Source: Variovorax sp. J2L1-78
GTDB taxonomy: Bacteria; Pseudomonadota; Gammaproteobacteria; Burkholderiales; Burkholderiaceae_C
DNA: 64,000 nucleotides
Direction of reading: 5' to 3'
NCBI RefSeq assembly: GCF_030317205.1
Contig: NZ_JASZYB010000004.1
Coordinates: 701,628-765,627, forward strand
Position 1 is the first letter of the stretch. Every line of letters begins with the position of its first letter. Shown piece after piece: positions 51,300-60,666 of the stretch. Below the pieces are notes generated by a model. It made no database searches, was not told the origin of the DNA, and saw only the letters and a list, made by a program, of their open reading frames with translations. The translations under genes and the position numbers were made by a program.

Positions 51300-53279
51300 T
51301 TGAATATCGAGAACACATGGCGAGAGGACGGGTCGGCGACGACCTTCCCCTTGCGTCTTGAACAGCTTGCCAGGATCCGTGGGGCCGAAGTCGCACTTCG
51401 GGAGAAGCGATTGGGCATCTGGCAAACAATGACCTGGATGGCGTTCGCAGCGCAGGTGCGCGCCTTGACCTGTGGACTCGCGCAGGCGGGCGTGACCCAC
51501 GGGGACCACGTCGTCCTGATCGGCGGCAACCGGCCTCGGTTGCAAGCCGCGTTCGCCGCCGTACAAGCCTTGAGGGCCATCCCCGTTCCACTCTACCAAG
51601 ACGCACCCGGCTCTGAGTACGTCTATCTGCTCAACAGCGCGGGCGTGAAGTTCGCGATTGTGGAAGAGCAGGAGCAAGTCGACAAGCTGATTGAAATACG
51701 GCCGGCCTGTCCGACCCTGGGCACCATCTGGTACGACGATCCTCGCGGTCTGCGCAGCTATACCCACGCCGATCTTCAGTCGATAGATCACCTGGTCGCC
51801 GCGGGCCAGGCATTTGATATCGCAAGCCCCACTTTCTATGCGGCGACTGTTTCGCTCGTGCAGGCCGACGATGTTGCCGCCATGTTCTTCACGTCGGGCA
51901 CTACGAGCCTGGCGAAGGGTGTTGTGCATACGCATCGATCACTCATCAGCAGCGCGAGCTCAGGGGCGGCTTTCGACCGGATATCCAGCAACGAGGAAGT
52001 ACTCGCCTTCTTGCCACCGGCTTGGCTCGGTCAGAACATCTTCTCGTATGCGATGTGGCTGGTCTGTGGCTACATGGTGAACTTCCCCGAATCTCAGGAG
52101 ACGGTCGCCATCGACCTAAAGGAGATCGGCCCGACCTACTATTTCGCCCCACCAAGAACGTTCGAGGACATGCTCACGTCCGTCACGGTTCGAATGGCCG
52201 ACGCCGGCGTACTGAAGCGGCGCGCGTTCGACGCATTCCTCGGCCTCGCACGCAGGGTCGGTCCAGCCATCCTGGCCCGCGATACCGTCAGCCTGTTCGA
52301 TCGCCTTGCATACGGGCTGGGCGACCTGCTGCTGTTCCGCCAACTTCGCTCTCAACTGGGGCTCAGCAGACTGAGGCTTGCCTATACCGCTGGCGAAGCG
52401 ATAGGGCCGGATCTCTTCACGTTCTTTCGGTCCATCGGGATCAACCTCAAACAGTTGTATGGCACCACGGAAACCGCGGTCTTCGTATGCATGCAGCCGG
52501 ACGGACGTGTGCGGCCAGAGACGGTCGGGGTGCCCGCTCCTGGCGTCCAGGTTCGAATCTCTGAAGACGGCGAGTTGCAGGTGCGGACACCGGGCGCATT
52601 GAAGGAGTACTACAAGAACCCCGCGGCAACAAGCGAAGTGCTCGACGCTGACGGGTGGTACCACACCGGAGATGCCGCGCTACTGACGCCGGATGGCCAG
52701 ATTCGAATCGTCGATCGCCTCAAGGACGTCGGCTCGTTGGAGGGTGGGCCGCACGATGGTTCGACGTTCGCGCCCAAGTACGTCGAGAACAAGCTGAAAT
52801 TCTCGCCTTACATCAAGGAGGTCGTCGCCTTCGGCCACGGCCGAGACCGCGTGTGTGCGTTTATCAACATCGACTTCGAATCCGTGGGCAACTGGGCCGA
52901 GAGGAAAAACCTCTCTTACGCCGGATACCAGGACCTGGCGCAGAAAGCAGCGGTGGCCGATCTGATCCGGACGTGCGTCGAGACCGCCAACGCCGAGCTG
53001 GCGCAGGACAGCCTCGTCGCAGGCAACCAGGTCGCGCGGTTCCTGATCCTGCACAAGCAGCTGGACCCCGACGACGAAGAACTCACGCGTACCCGCAAGG
53101 TTCGCCGAGGCTTCATCGCAGAGCGCTATCGCGTGCTCGTCGACGCCCTGTTCGAAGGCCGCACCTCGCAGCACGTCGAGACGGAAATCGGCTTCGAGGA
53201 CGGCCGCAAAGGCGTCGTGGCGGCCACCGTGGCGGTGCACGACGCGAAGACCTTCCCCGCGTTGAAATGCGCCGCCTGA
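51300..53279 (+). CDS. Long-chain-type acyl-CoA synthetase (AMP-forming)
   Basis: The 659-residue enzyme has the AMP-binding P-loop MFFTSGTTSLAKGVVHTH and later motifs LYGTTETAVFV and DGWYHTGDAALL. A lysine-rich C-terminal region follows. A TTG start at 51300 is chosen because GGAG lies 6 bases upstream; an ATG-like alternative at 51264 lacks a site. It is the first gene of an operon with branched-chain-type ABC transporter genes, an arrangement often used for uptake and CoA activation of aromatic or fatty acids. Confidence 0.87.
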   Translation: MNIENTWREDGSATTFPLRLEQLARIRGAEVALREKRLGIWQTMTWMAFAAQVRALTCGLAQAGVTHGDHVVLIGGNRPRLQAAFAAVQALRAIPVPLYQDAPGSEYVYLLNSAGVKFAIVEEQEQVDKLIEIRPACPTLGTIWYDDPRGLRSYTHADLQSIDHLVAAGQAFDIASPTFYAATVSLVQADDVAAMFFTSGTTSLAKGVVHTHRSLISSASSGAAFDRISSNEEVLAFLPPAWLGQNIFSYAMWLVCGYMVNFPESQETVAIDLKEIGPTYYFAPPRTFEDMLTSVTVRMADAGVLKRRAFDAFLGLARRVGPAILARDTVSLFDRLAYGLGDLLLFRQLRSQLGLSRLRLAYTAGEAIGPDLFTFFRSIGINLKQLYGTTETAVFVCMQPDGRVRPETVGVPAPGVQVRISEDGELQVRTPGALKEYYKNPAATSEVLDADGWYHTGDAALLTPDGQIRIVDRLKDVGSLEGGPHDGSTFAPKYVENKLKFSPYIKEVVAFGHGRDRVCAFINIDFESVGNWAERKNLSYAGYQDLAQKAAVADLIRTCVETANAELAQDSLVAGNQVARFLILHKQLDPDDEELTRTRKVRRGFIAERYRVLVDALFEGRTSQHVETEIGFEDGRKGVVAATVAVHDAKTFPALKCAA

Positions 53280-53319
53280 TGGTGCCTTGCAACCCCGAAC
53301 AACCATACAAGGAAACAGC

Positions 53320-54162
53320 GTGCTCTTAACCATCAAGCGCGAGATGACGATGCCGGCAGGAGCCGCTTCGAAATCGACAAACGCCAACGCGAAGTCCTTG
53401 CTCGACGTGCGCAACATCACCTTGCGCTTCGGTGGCGTGAAGGCACTGACGGACATCAGCTTCGACGTGCGCGCGCACGAGGTCCGCGCCATCATCGGGC
53501 CGAACGGCGCGGGAAAGAGCTCGATGCTCAATTGCATCAACGGCGTGTATCAGCCGCAGGAAGGCGCGATCACCTTCGAGGGCCGCACCTTCCGCCACAT
53601 GAATTCGCGCCAGGTGGCAGAAATGGGCATCGCGCGCACCTTCCAGAATCTGGCGCTGTTCAAGGGCATGAGCGTGCTGGACAACCTGATGACCGGCCGC
53701 AACCTGAAGATGACGGTGAATCCGCTGCTGCAGGCCGTGCGTTGGGGGCCAGCGGCGCGTGAGGAACTGGCGCATCGCGAGCGCGTGGAGGAGATCATCG
53801 ATTTCCTCGACATCCAGCCGTACCGCAAGACAGCCGTCGGCAAGCTGCCTTACGGGTTGCAGAAACGCGTCGATCTGGGCCGGGCGCTGGCCATGGAGCC
53901 CAAGGTGTTGCTGCTCGACGAACCGATGGCCGGGATGAACGTCGAGGAAAAGCAGGACATGTGCCGCTTCATCCTCGAAGTCAATCAGGAACTCGGCGTG
54001 ACGGTGGTCCTCATCGAACACGACATGGGCGTGGTCATGGACATCAGCGACCGCGTTGTCGTCCTCGACTACGGCAAGAAGATCGGCGACGGGACGCCCA
54101 ACGAAGTCATGGCGAACGAAGACGTCATCCGCGCCTATCTCGGCGCCCAACAGGAAGCATAG
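53320..54162 (+). CDS. livG: Branched-chain-type ABC transporter ATPase, LivG-like
   Basis: The 280-residue protein has Walker A GPNGAGKSS, LivG-type signature PYGLQKRVDLGRALAME and Walker B VLLLDEPMAGMN. A GTG at 53320 with AAGGA upstream is my start; an ATG at 53344 is the alternative. It lies 40 bases after the CoA ligase gene and 2 bases before livH. Confidence 0.88.
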   Translation: MLLTIKREMTMPAGAASKSTNANAKSLLDVRNITLRFGGVKALTDISFDVRAHEVRAIIGPNGAGKSSMLNCINGVYQPQEGAITFEGRTFRHMNSRQVAEMGIARTFQNLALFKGMSVLDNLMTGRNLKMTVNPLLQAVRWGPAAREELAHRERVEEIIDFLDIQPYRKTAVGKLPYGLQKRVDLGRALAMEPKVLLLDEPMAGMNVEEKQDMCRFILEVNQELGVTVVLIEHDMGVVMDISDRVVVLDYGKKIGDGTPNEVMANEDVIRAYLGAQQEA

Positions 54163-54164
54163 AC

Positions 54165-55094
54165 ATGGCATTTTTTCTGGAGACCGTCATCGGCGGCCTG
54201 ATGGCGGGCATGCTGTATTCGCTGGTCGCCATCGGCTTCGTGCTGATCTACAAGGCCTCGGGCGTGTTCAATTTCGCGCAGGGTGCTATGGTGCTGTTCG
54301 CGGCGCTCGCGATGGCGCGCTTCTCGGCCTGGTATCCGTTGTGGTTCGGCTTCGAGAGCCTGCTTCTCGCGAACCTGCTGGCCTTCCTCACGGCCATGGT
54401 GATCATGGTCGTCGTCGCATGGCTCATCGAGCGCCTGGCGCTGCGCCACCTGGTCAATCAGGAGGGCGTCACCCTGCTGATGGCCACGCTGGGCATTGCC
54501 TACTTTCTCGATGGGCTGGGCCAGACGCTGTTCGGCAGCGACATCTACAAGATCGACGTCGGCATGCCGAAGGATCCGCTGATGGCGTTTCAAGGCACCT
54601 TCGAAGGTGGACTGCTGGTCAGCCAGGAGGACCTCGTCGCCGCGGGCATCTCGATCGTGCTGGTGATCCTGCTGGCGCTGTTCTTCCAGAAGACGGACAC
54701 GGGCCGCGCCCTGCGCGCCGTGGCCGACGACCACCAGGCGGCACAGTCGATCGGCATTCCATTGAACCGTATCTGGGTGATCGTCTGGTCGGTGGCAGGG
54801 TTCGCGGCGCTCGTCGCCGGCGTGATCTGGGGCTCCAAGCTAGGCGTGCAGTTCTCGTTGTCCCTGGTCGCACTCAAGGCACTGCCGGTGGTGATCCTCG
54901 GCGGGCTCACCTCGATACCGGGCGCGATCGTCGGCGGCCTGCTAATCGGCGTGGGCGAGAAGGTGTCCGAGATCTACCTCGGGCCGCTGCTGGGCGGCGG
55001 CATCGAGATCTGGTTCGCCTACGTACTGGCGCTTCTTTTCCTGCTGGTGCGTCCGCAAGGACTCTTCGGCGAAAAAATCATCGATCGCGTCTGA
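54165..55094 (+). CDS. livH: Branched-chain-type ABC transporter permease, LivH-like
   Basis: The 309-residue protein has about eight membrane segments beginning MAFFLETVIGGLMAGMLYSL and the LivH motif ALRAVADDHQAAQSIGIPLNRI, which contacts the ATPases. It starts 2 bases after livG and ends 8 bases before livM. Confidence 0.9.
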   Translation: MAFFLETVIGGLMAGMLYSLVAIGFVLIYKASGVFNFAQGAMVLFAALAMARFSAWYPLWFGFESLLLANLLAFLTAMVIMVVVAWLIERLALRHLVNQEGVTLLMATLGIAYFLDGLGQTLFGSDIYKIDVGMPKDPLMAFQGTFEGGLLVSQEDLVAAGISIVLVILLALFFQKTDTGRALRAVADDHQAAQSIGIPLNRIWVIVWSVAGFAALVAGVIWGSKLGVQFSLSLVALKALPVVILGGLTSIPGAIVGGLLIGVGEKVSEIYLGPLLGGGIEIWFAYVLALLFLLVRPQGLFGEKIIDRV

Positions 55095-55102
55095 GGCTCC
55101 GC

Positions 55103-56167
55103 ATGATCTACAACGAAAACGGTCAGTTCAAGACCAGCTACAAGGCGGACCAGCAGATCTTCACGCTCTCGCAGGACCGGGCGTTCATGTTCTGCGTGTT
55201 GGCACTGGTGTTCGTCGCAGTGCCGCTGGTCGCATCGGAATACTGGCTTCGCGCCATCCTCATCCCGTTCCTTATCCTGTCGCTGGCGGCGATCGGGGTG
55301 AACATCCTGGTCGGCTACTGCGGGCAGATCTCCCTGGGAAGCGGCGCCTTCATGGCCGTGGGCGCCTACGCCGCCTACAACCTGCAGGCGCGCATCGAAG
55401 GAATGCCGCTGGTGTTCTCGCTGCTCGTCGGCGGGCTCTGCGCCACCATCGTGGGTGTGCTGTTTGGCATCCCGAGCCTGCGGATCAAGGGGCTGTACCT
55501 CGCGGTCGCTACTCTGGCGGCACAGTTTTTCGTCGACTGGTCGTTCCTGCGCATCCGCTGGTTCACCAACTACTCCGCATCGGGCTCGGTCAGCGTCGGC
55601 AACCTGCAGGTCTTCGGCCTGCCCATCGAGACGCCGGTCCAGAAGTATTTGCTGTGTCTTGCCATCCTGGCGACCTTCGCATTGATGGCGAAGAACCTCG
55701 TGCGAGCCGCCATCGGGCGCGAGTGGATGGCCATGCGCGACATGGACGTCGCGGCGGCGGTGATCGGCATTCGCCCGGTGTACGCGAAGCTCACGGCCTT
55801 TGCGGCGAGCAGCTTTATCGTGGGTGTCGCCGGCGCGCTGTGGGGCTTCATCCACCTCGGGAGCTGGGAGCCGGCGGCGTTCAGCGTGGATCGCTCGTTC
55901 CAGCTGCTTTTCATGGTGATCATTGGCGGCCTGGGCTCGATCGTCGGTGCTTTCTTCGGCGCGGCGTTCATCGTGCTGCTGCCCCTGCTGCTGAGCCAGC
56001 TGCCCATGCTATTCGGCGTGCAGATCCCGGTCACGCTGGCCTCCCATCTCGAAGCCATGATCTTCGGCGCCCTCATCGTCTTCTTCCTGATCGTCGAGCC
56101 GCACGGACTGGCCCGTATGTGGGCGACGGTGAAGGAGAAGCTGAGGCTGTGGCCCTTCCCCCACTGA
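55103..56167 (+). CDS. livM: Branched-chain-type ABC transporter permease, LivM-like
   Basis: The 354-residue protein has the LivM motif NILVGYCGQISLGSGAFMAV, the ATPase-contact segment REWMAMRDMDVAAAVIGI and about nine membrane segments. The N-terminal polar extension of about 28 residues is common in this subgroup. Start at ATG 55103, directly after livH. Confidence 0.9.
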   Translation: MIYNENGQFKTSYKADQQIFTLSQDRAFMFCVLALVFVAVPLVASEYWLRAILIPFLILSLAAIGVNILVGYCGQISLGSGAFMAVGAYAAYNLQARIEGMPLVFSLLVGGLCATIVGVLFGIPSLRIKGLYLAVATLAAQFFVDWSFLRIRWFTNYSASGSVSVGNLQVFGLPIETPVQKYLLCLAILATFALMAKNLVRAAIGREWMAMRDMDVAAAVIGIRPVYAKLTAFAASSFIVGVAGALWGFIHLGSWEPAAFSVDRSFQLLFMVIIGGLGSIVGAFFGAAFIVLLPLLLSQLPMLFGVQIPVTLASHLEAMIFGALIVFFLIVEPHGLARMWATVKEKLRLWPFPH

Positions 56168-56197
56168 CCAATTCGCGAACACAACCGGAGACTCAAA

Positions 56198-57550
56198 ATG
56201 CTGATCAAGAGAACCTTCACCCTCCCGCTGGCGCTGGCACTCGGGATGCTCTGCGCAGCGCAGAGTCATGCACAAACAGGCGGCGCCGCAGCGCTGGCCA
56301 AGGAGCAGTTCATCCCGCTCCTCGTCTACCGCACCGGCCCGTATGCGCCCAGCGGCACGCCCTGGGCGAACGGCAAGCAGGACTACCTGAAGCTGGTCAA
56401 CGAGCGCGACGGCGGCATCAACGGCGTGAAGCTCACCTACGAGGAGTGCGAAACGGGCTACGCGACGGACCGCGGCGTCGAATGTTACGAGCGCCTCAAG
56501 GCCAAGGGCCCGACAGGCGCCACGGCCTTCGATCCGCAGGCCACCGGCATCACCTTCGCGCTCACCGATAAGGCGCCGCTGGACAAGATCCCGTTGATCA
56601 CGCCGGGCTACGGCCGCTCCGAAGCGGCGGATGGCGGTGTGTTCCCATGGAACTTCCCGATCGCAGGCTCCTACTGGACCGCGGCCGACATCCTGGTCCA
56701 GTACCTCGGGCGCAAGGAGGGCGGCCTGGACAAGCTCAAGGGCAAGAAGGTCACCTTCGCCTACCATGATTCGCCCTACGGCAAGGAACCCATTCCGGTC
56801 CTGCAGGAACGCGCACGCATGCATGGTTTCGAGCTGCAACTGCTGCCGGTCACCGCGCCGGGCGTGGAGCAGAAGGCGACCTGGCTGCAGATCCGCCAGT
56901 CGAGGCCCGACCACGTGATCCTCTGGGGCTGGGGCGTGATGAACTCGACGGCGTTGAAGGAAGCGCAGTCCACCGGCTTTCCACGCGAGAAGATGGTCGG
57001 CGTCTACTGGTCGGGCACCGAGCCGGACGTGAAGGACGTGGGCATGGGCGCGAAGGGGTACAGCGCCATCAACATGCAGAACCTGCTGGGTGGCACGAAG
57101 GTCACCGAAGAGATCCTCAAATACGTGCATGCCAAGGGCCAGGGCAGCGGCCCCAAGGAAGAAGTCGGCTCGATCCTCTACAACAACGGAATGATCATCT
57201 CGATGATCACGGTGGAAGCCGTGCGCCGAGCGCAGGAGCGCTTCGGCAAGGGCAAGCCGATGACGGGCGAGCAGGTCCGCTGGGGGCTGGAGAACCTCGC
57301 TCTGGATCAGAAGCGGCTCGACACCCTGGGCTTCGGCAAGCTCAAGAGCCCAATGAGCACGTCGTGCAGCGACCACATGGGCACGGCCACCGCCCGGGCC
57401 CAGACCTGGGATGGCACCAAGTGGTCGTTCATCAGCGACCCGATCGAGGCGGACATGTCCATCCTGCGGCCGATGATCAAGTCGGCCGCGGACAAGTACG
57501 CGGCCGAGAAGAAGATCACCCGACGCACGCCCGAAGCGTGCCAGAGCTGA
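56198..57550 (+). CDS. livK: Branched-chain-type ABC transporter substrate-binding protein
   Basis: The 450-residue protein has a signal peptide (LPLALALGMLCAAQSHAQ) and a type I periplasmic binding fold. It is longer than classical LivK proteins, as in the aromatic or fatty acid subgroup, and has segments YEECETGYATDRGVECYERL and WNFPIAGSYWTAADIL. A GGAG leader precedes the start. Placement with two CoA ligases suggests an organic acid ligand and not an amino acid. Confidence 0.87.
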   Translation: MLIKRTFTLPLALALGMLCAAQSHAQTGGAAALAKEQFIPLLVYRTGPYAPSGTPWANGKQDYLKLVNERDGGINGVKLTYEECETGYATDRGVECYERLKAKGPTGATAFDPQATGITFALTDKAPLDKIPLITPGYGRSEAADGGVFPWNFPIAGSYWTAADILVQYLGRKEGGLDKLKGKKVTFAYHDSPYGKEPIPVLQERARMHGFELQLLPVTAPGVEQKATWLQIRQSRPDHVILWGWGVMNSTALKEAQSTGFPREKMVGVYWSGTEPDVKDVGMGAKGYSAINMQNLLGGTKVTEEILKYVHAKGQGSGPKEEVGSILYNNGMIISMITVEAVRRAQERFGKGKPMTGEQVRWGLENLALDQKRLDTLGFGKLKSPMSTSCSDHMGTATARAQTWDGTKWSFISDPIEADMSILRPMIKSAADKYAAEKKITRRTPEACQS

Positions 57551-57561
57551 AGGGGCGAACC

Positions 57562-58416
57562 ATGACGGCGACCGAGAGCGCACAGCAGCAAGACACCGCA
57601 CTGGCCCAACGCGCCCGCCCTCTCCTCGAGGTCAACGGCATCGAGGTCATCTACAACCACGTCATCCTGGTGCTCAAGGGCGTGTCGCTGACGGTGCCCG
57701 AAGGCGGCATCGTCGCGCTGCTGGGCGGCAACGGCGCGGGCAAGACCACCACGCTGCGAGCGGTGAGCAACCTTCTGGCGGGAGAGCGCGGCGCCGTGAC
57801 CAAGGGCACGATCGAACTGCGCGGCGAACGCATCGAGGCGCTCACGCCCTCGGCGCTGGTGCAGCGCGGCCTGGTGCAGGTGATGGAAGGCCGCCACTGC
57901 TTCGCGCACCTGAGCATCGAGGACAACCTGCTGACCGGCGCCTACACGCGCACCGACGGCAAGGCGGCGGTGGCCGAGACGCTGGAGAAAGTCTACGCCT
58001 ACTTCCCGCGCCTGAAGACGCGCCGCACGTCGCAGGCGGCCTACACCTCGGGCGGTGAACAGCAGATGTGCGCCATCGGCCGCGCGCTGATGGCCAACCC
58101 GACGATGGTGCTGCTCGACGAGCCGTCGATGGGCCTGGCGCCGCAGATCGTCGAGGAGGTCTTCGCGATCGTGAAGGACCTGAACGAGAAGGAGCGCGTG
58201 ACCTTCCTGCTGGCCGAGCAGAACACCAACATGGCGCTGCGCTTCGCCGACTACGGCTACATCCTCGAGAACGGCCGCGTCGTGATGGACGGCGAGGCCA
58301 AGGGCCTGCGCGAAAACGAGGACGTCAAGGAGTTCTACCTCGGCGTCGGCGGCGCCGACCGCAAGAGCTTCCGCGACGTGAAGAGCTACAAGCGCAGAAA
58401 GAGATGGTTGGCATGA
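57562..58416 (+). CDS. livF: Branched-chain-type ABC transporter ATPase, LivF-like
   Basis: The 284-residue protein has Walker A GGNGAGKTT, the LivF signature YTSGGEQQMCAIGRALMANP and Walker B MVLLDEPSMGLAP. It ends with a basic tail. Its stop overlaps the ATG of the next gene (ATGA). It is the second ATPase of the transporter. Confidence 0.9.
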   Translation: MTATESAQQQDTALAQRARPLLEVNGIEVIYNHVILVLKGVSLTVPEGGIVALLGGNGAGKTTTLRAVSNLLAGERGAVTKGTIELRGERIEALTPSALVQRGLVQVMEGRHCFAHLSIEDNLLTGAYTRTDGKAAVAETLEKVYAYFPRLKTRRTSQAAYTSGGEQQMCAIGRALMANPTMVLLDEPSMGLAPQIVEEVFAIVKDLNEKERVTFLLAEQNTNMALRFADYGYILENGRVVMDGEAKGLRENEDVKEFYLGVGGADRKSFRDVKSYKRRKRWLA

Positions 58417-59750
58417 ACGACAAAGGACAAGGCATGGCAGCCGGCGCAAAAGGGTCTCGCGCACGGCACGAGGCCGACAAATACTACGACGCGCTCGACG
58501 TCCGCTCGCCGACCGAACGAGAGCGCGCCTTGCTGGCGGCCCTGCCGCGGCAGATCGCGCATGCCAAGGCACAGGCCCCGGCGATGGCGGAGATCCTCGC
58601 CGCCGTTTCCCCGCAGCAAGTCACCAGCCGCGCCGCGCTGGCGGCGCTTCCAGTCCTTCGCAAACATGAGGGCTTCATGAGCCGGCAGTCCCGGCGGACC
58701 CCGGTCGATCCATTCGCTGGATTCGCGGCGATCCGATGGCACGGGGCGAGCGTCAGGTCGGGCGTGCGCAGGGTGTTCCAGTCACCTGGCCCACTGTACG
58801 AGCCGGAAGGCCACGGCGGCGATTTCGAACGAAGCGCCAGGGCGATGTTCGCCGCGGGCTTCCAGCCCGGTGACCTGGTCCACAACAGCTTCAGTTACCA
58901 CCTGACGCCCGCCGGCGCGATCATGGAAGCCGGTGCTCTGGCTTTGGGATGCTCCGTGTTCCCGGGCGGGACGGGCAACACGGACCTCCAGCTGCGGGCC
59001 ATCCTGGACCTGCAGCCGGCCTGTTATGTGGGCACACCGAGCTTTCTGAAGGTACTGTTCGAGCGCGCAGCCGCACAAGGCGCAACGCGCATGCCCTTCG
59101 CGAAAGCGCTGGTGTCGGGCGAGGCGTTCCCGACGGTGGCACGGGACTGGCTGCGCGAACGCGGGGTCGACGCATACCAGTGCTACATGACCTCCGACGT
59201 CGGACTGATCGCCTACGAGACCGCGCCCCGCGAGGGCCTCGTGCTCGACGAGGGGATCATCGTCGAGATCGTCCGGCCCGGCACCGGCGACCCCGTGCCG
59301 GAGGGCGAGGTCGGCGAGGTCGTGGTGACCTCGCTCAACCCGGACTATCCGCTGATCCGCTTCGGCACCGGAGACCTGTCTGCGGTCTTGCCCGGGCCCT
59401 GCGCCTCGGGCCGGACCAACGCGCGCATCCGGGGTTGGCTGGGGCGCGCCAACCAGACGACCAAGGTGCGCGGCATGTTCGTCGGGCCGGAGCAGATCGC
59501 CGAGGTCGCTCGCCGCCACCGCGAGCTTCTGCGGCTCAGGCTGGTGATCGGGGGCAGCAGCAGCACCAGCTGGGAACCCGACGCCATGTGTCTGCACGCG
59601 GAATGTGCGAGCGCAAACGACGAACTCGGCTTGAATCTCGCGCGTACGGTTCGCGAGCTGACCAAGTTGCGATGCGAGGTCGAGTTCGTCGGCCCCGGTA
59701 CGCTGCCCAACGATGGCTTGGTCATTGAAGACCTGCGGGCGCCCGTCTAA
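58413..59750 (+). CDS. PaaK-like (phenylacetate-CoA ligase family) AMP-binding protein
   Basis: The 445-residue protein follows the PaaK layout: N-terminal helical region, SPGPLYEPEG at the place of the usual TSGTTG loop, VSGEAFP, TSDVGLIAYE and the C-terminal GRANQTTKVRGMFVGPEQI. The ATP-binding loop is unusual for the family but the rest is well kept. It is translationally coupled to livF. Two different CoA ligases thus bracket the transporter, suggesting activation of more than one imported acid. Confidence 0.82.
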   Translation: MNDKGQGMAAGAKGSRARHEADKYYDALDVRSPTERERALLAALPRQIAHAKAQAPAMAEILAAVSPQQVTSRAALAALPVLRKHEGFMSRQSRRTPVDPFAGFAAIRWHGASVRSGVRRVFQSPGPLYEPEGHGGDFERSARAMFAAGFQPGDLVHNSFSYHLTPAGAIMEAGALALGCSVFPGGTGNTDLQLRAILDLQPACYVGTPSFLKVLFERAAAQGATRMPFAKALVSGEAFPTVARDWLRERGVDAYQCYMTSDVGLIAYETAPREGLVLDEGIIVEIVRPGTGDPVPEGEVGEVVVTSLNPDYPLIRFGTGDLSAVLPGPCASGRTNARIRGWLGRANQTTKVRGMFVGPEQIAEVARRHRELLRLRLVIGGSSSTSWEPDAMCLHAECASANDELGLNLARTVRELTKLRCEVEFVGPGTLPNDGLVIEDLRAPV

Positions 59751-59762
59751 CAGCCCGACGGT

Positions 59763-60452
59763 TCAAGCCGTGCGTGCGAAGTGCTGCAGTCCCGGCAAGT
59801 CCAGCACCTCGATGGTCCCATAGCGGCTTCGAAGGAAACCGGCGTCTTCCAGTTCGCGAATGGCCTTGTTCGTGTTCTGCCGCGCCAATCCGCTCAGCCG
59901 GCCGATCTCTTCTTGCGAAATGGCCAGCTGCTTGGCGGTCGTCGGAAATAGCTGGGGATTGAACAGCTCGGAGAGGCAGAACGCGACGCGTGCCGTCGCT
60001 TCCTGGAATCTGGAGGTTTCGACCAGCGAGACGTAATGCGCCAGACGCGCATTGAGTTGGTCGATCACCCACCGGCTGAAGAACGAGCTGTCGTCGATCA
60101 GCCACTGGAAGGTGGCGCGCGGCAGGAACGCCACCCCACTGTCCCGGATGGCGACGACCGCATAGGGCCGCAGTTCGCCCTTAATGACGGCGCCCTCACC
60201 GAACCAGGCGCCTGCGGGCACCCCGGCAAACGTCGTGCTACGTCCATCCTCTGCGACCTTGTCGACTTTGAGCATGCCGGCCACAACGCCCATCCAATGA
60301 ATCGCAGGCTGGCCACGGGTGCACACCGTTGCGCCCGCCTGGTACTCGCGCAAGAACGCGTCTCTTCGCACGCGATTCAACTGAATCTCGGTTAGCCCAG
60401 CGCTCCAGCTGGACGCAAGCAAAAAGTTTGTCAATCGACCGGGCTCAGTCAT
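59763..60452 (-). CDS. Crp/Fnr-family transcriptional regulator
   Basis: The 229-residue protein has a cyclic-nucleotide-binding-like beta roll (GATVCTRGQPAIHWMGVVAGML, FGEGAVIKGELRPY) and a C-terminal winged helix (LAISQEEIGRLSGLARQNTNKAIRELEDAG). FNR-type iron-sulfur cysteines are missing. The ATG at 60452 is preferred to an upstream one. It converges with the Liv operon and is divergent from the nitroreductase-led operon, so it could control either. Confidence 0.86.
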   Translation of the reverse strand: MTEPGRLTNFLLASSWSAGLTEIQLNRVRRDAFLREYQAGATVCTRGQPAIHWMGVVAGMLKVDKVAEDGRSTTFAGVPAGAWFGEGAVIKGELRPYAVVAIRDSGVAFLPRATFQWLIDDSSFFSRWVIDQLNARLAHYVSLVETSRFQEATARVAFCLSELFNPQLFPTTAKQLAISQEEIGRLSGLARQNTNKAIRELEDAGFLRSRYGTIEVLDLPGLQHFARTA

Positions 60453-60532
60453 TCGGCTTTTTCCAACGGCCCCGAAACCAATGATTCTCATGGCTGACAC
60501 CCAGAAGGGCAACGGGGGCAAACCTCAGTCGA

Positions 60533-60553
60533 CCAGATCCGATAGCGATCTGG
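60533..60553. promoter_or_regulatory. Inverted repeat between the Crp/Fnr gene and the nitroreductase operon
   Basis: CCAGATC and GATCTGG form 7-base arms around a 7-base spacer in the divergent promoter region. It could be a binding site of the adjacent Crp/Fnr-type regulator, though it differs from the Crp and Fnr consensus. Confidence 0.45.
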
Positions 60554-60666
60554 CCGCAAGTGTCATCTGCCCGACATTCGCATGACCTCTCGACTCCTAG
60601 CATCGGTAATGCGGACGAGGGTCCTGAAGCGGAACGTCCCTCACGGCCATGAAACTTGGAGACTCT

